Shown here piece by piece: positions 5,904-6,807 of a stretch of 6,807 bases of DNA; within the stretch, counting starts at the first letter, position 1; each line of letters begins with the position of its first letter. The translations under genes and the position numbers were made by a program. Under the pieces are notes generated by a model, which had not been told where the DNA came from, searched no databases, and worked only from the letters and a program-made list of their open reading frames with translations. The DNA is taken from NCBI GenBank assembly GCA_016840945.1, contig JAEORJ010000395.1, forward strand, positions 1 to 6,807, read 5' to 3'. Source of the stretch: Candidatus Gerdarchaeota archaeon. Lineage in GTDB: Archaea > Asgardarchaeota > Heimdallarchaeia > JABLTI01.

Positions 5904-6467
5904 TCACTTATCTTTTTCTATTGCTCTTCTTCCAGCTTTTCTTGCTTTTATTAGATATTCTGGTTTATTCTTCACAGAACCTCTGGCACCTACACCCGAA
6001 GCCACTATAGTTTCGAATAGTATAGCATTTCTATACGGGATAATATCCTCAAGCATCCCCACTGTATATCTAGCATAGTATTCGCTTGCAGCTAATGGGA
6101 TTGTTAAAATGATTTTTTTATCAGTGAAAATATCTCGAGAAACACCGTACCATCGATCAATGAATGCCTTAAATTGTGCACTTGGCCCCCACCAATATAC
6201 TGGCGTACCCCAAACCCAAATAGCACTTTTCTCCATTAATTCAACCAAAGACGCCATATCATCTTCAATTATACATTTCTTAATTTTAAGGCAATTATTA
6301 CAAGCTTGACAAGGGGAAATTTTCAAATCATTTAGAATTATCTTTTTGGTTTCTGCCCCAGCTTCTTTAGCTCCTGCTAAAACTTCATCAACTAGTAATT
6401 CTGTATTACCATTTTTTCTTGGGCTACCAACTATACCTAATACTAATGGTTTATTTTTAGTTGTCAT
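5904..6467 (-). CDS. Iron-sulfur flavoprotein (Isf-like, NADPH-dependent FMN reductase family)
   Basis: The 187-aa product has a flavodoxin-like fold. GIVGSPRKNGNTELL (11-25) is the FMN phosphate-binding loop, and GTPVYWWGPSAQFKAFIDR (87-105) is the conserved flavin-contacting segment. Between them, C53-x2-C56-x2-C59-x5-C65 is the compact [4Fe-4S] motif, with the same spacing as in the Isf of Methanosarcina thermophila; length (about 190 aa) also agrees. Such proteins pass electrons between ferredoxin-type donors and acceptors such as O2, H2O2 or quinone-like compounds in anaerobes (family knowledge). The gene starts 22 nt after the stop of the [4Fe-4S] aldo/keto reductase, with GGAAGT upstream of the ATG, so the two are probably one operon and may share electrons (inference). 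Physiological partners are unknown. Confidence 0.88.
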   Translation of the reverse strand: MTTKNKPLVLGIVGSPRKNGNTELLVDEVLAGAKEAGAETKKIILNDLKISPCQACNNCLKIKKCIIEDDMASLVELMEKSAIWVWGTPVYWWGPSAQFKAFIDRWYGVSRDIFTDKKIILTIPLAASEYYARYTVGMLEDIIPYRNAILFETIVASGVGARGSVKNKPEYLIKARKAGRRAIEKDK

Positions 6468-6489
6468 TTAATTACTTCCAATAAAATAA

Positions 6490-6807
6490 CTAGGTCACCT
6501 TAGATTCTATGTATCTAATACCTTCATCCATCATATCACGTATGGGAAGTTTATATGGGCAAGCTTCTTCACATGCGCCACAATCAGCACATTTTTTTGC
6601 TGATTCAAGTAAGCGACTATACATCTTTTTCATCGCATCTTCAGGCCAGAGTTTAAACATCAATTTAGCATTAATAATGGACGGAATATCAATTTCCTCT
6701 GGACATCCTGGTTTACAATAACCACACCATTGGCAGAAAGGTTTGCCTAATTCTTTTTTAATAGCAATCATTTTCTGCTCTTCTGCTTCTGTTATTTCTT
6801 GTGGTCC
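6490..6807 (-). CDS. Aldo/keto reductase with C-terminal [4Fe-4S] domain, C-terminal fragment
   Basis: The reading frame is open to the right window edge, giving 105 residues; the internal ATG at 6771 is not the true start, because the upstream codons (GPQEITEAEEQK) fit the family linker. The segment carries two cysteine clusters: C25-x2-C28-x2-C31-x3-C35-P and C73-x2-C76-x2-C79-x3-C83-P, then YKLPIRDMM, the ending typical of 'aldo/keto reductase with ferredoxin-type domain' proteins of anaerobic archaea and bacteria. The TIM barrel and catalytic residues lie beyond the window. The first cluster has one more residue before its last cysteine than the C-x2-C-x2-C-x2-CP I recall for many relatives. 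It is probably transcribed first in an operon with the iron-sulfur flavoprotein. Confidence 0.88.
   Translation of the reverse strand, partial: GPQEITEAEEQKMIAIKKELGKPFCQWCGYCKPGCPEEIDIPSIINAKLMFKLWPEDAMKKMYSRLLESAKKCADCGACEEACPYKLPIRDMMDEGIRYIESKVT

Noticed and set aside
5889..5907. GTGAAA / TTTCAC stem at the end of the flavoprotein gene, considered as a terminator.
   Set aside because: The stem is 6 bp and no T-tract follows on the minus strand.
6490..6771. A complete 93-aa small ferredoxin starting at the ATG at 6771.
   Set aside because: The frame stays open to the window edge and both the upstream residues and the C-terminus match the tail of ferredoxin-domain aldo/keto reductases, so it is a fragment of a larger gene.

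Overview
The window looks like AT-rich archaeal chromosome from an anaerobe. The evidence is: A/T-rich TATA-like elements at archaeal spacing upstream of several genes; short purine-rich ribosome-binding sites mixed with one apparently leaderless start; a surface protein with many N-glycosylation sequons and a C-terminal Pro-Gly-Phe + membrane helix + Arg/Lys tail like archaeosortase-type PGF-CTERM signals; and an iron-sulfur flavoprotein with the compact cysteine spacing known from Methanosarcina Isf. An Asgard (Heimdall-like) or related lineage is a reasonable guess, but it is inferred from style only, not from a marker gene.

Layout. At the left edge is the N-terminal part of an alpha/beta hydrolase on the minus strand, preceded by a strong 24-bp palindrome. 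Divergent from it is a 377-aa secreted surface protein made of two degenerate sulfite-oxidase-like (SUOX, molybdopterin-binding fold) domains. Convergent with that is a membrane-anchored alkaline-phosphatase-superfamily phosphodiesterase, which seems to carry its usual C-terminal 'DI-PT' segment in front of the catalytic core, as if circularly permuted. Divergent from the phosphodiesterase is a 178-aa membrane-anchored single SUOX-like domain without the molybdenum-ligand cysteine. Then come an NhaA-type Na+/H+ antiporter (plus strand) and a minus-strand redox group: a [4Fe-4S] aldo/keto reductase (C-terminal part only), an iron-sulfur flavoprotein 22 nt downstream, and a second, cluster-free aldo/keto reductase behind its own leader.

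The most interesting signal is at positions 272-295 and 2697-2720: two copies of a 24-nt imperfect inverted repeat, CGATATGT-N8-ACATGnCG, identical at 19 of 24 positions. Each sits over the probable TATA box of a SUOX-domain gene; the second also sits over the probable leaderless promoter of the phosphodiesterase. This suggests a small co-regulated envelope module: tandem SUOX-like surface protein, anchored SUOX-like protein and extracytoplasmic phosphodiesterase. Its function cannot be read from the sequence. Convergent gene pairs are separated by compact hairpins with T-tracts that look like shared terminators. I saw no mobile element, CRISPR array, tRNA or rRNA, and no gene-free stretch longer than 170 nt.
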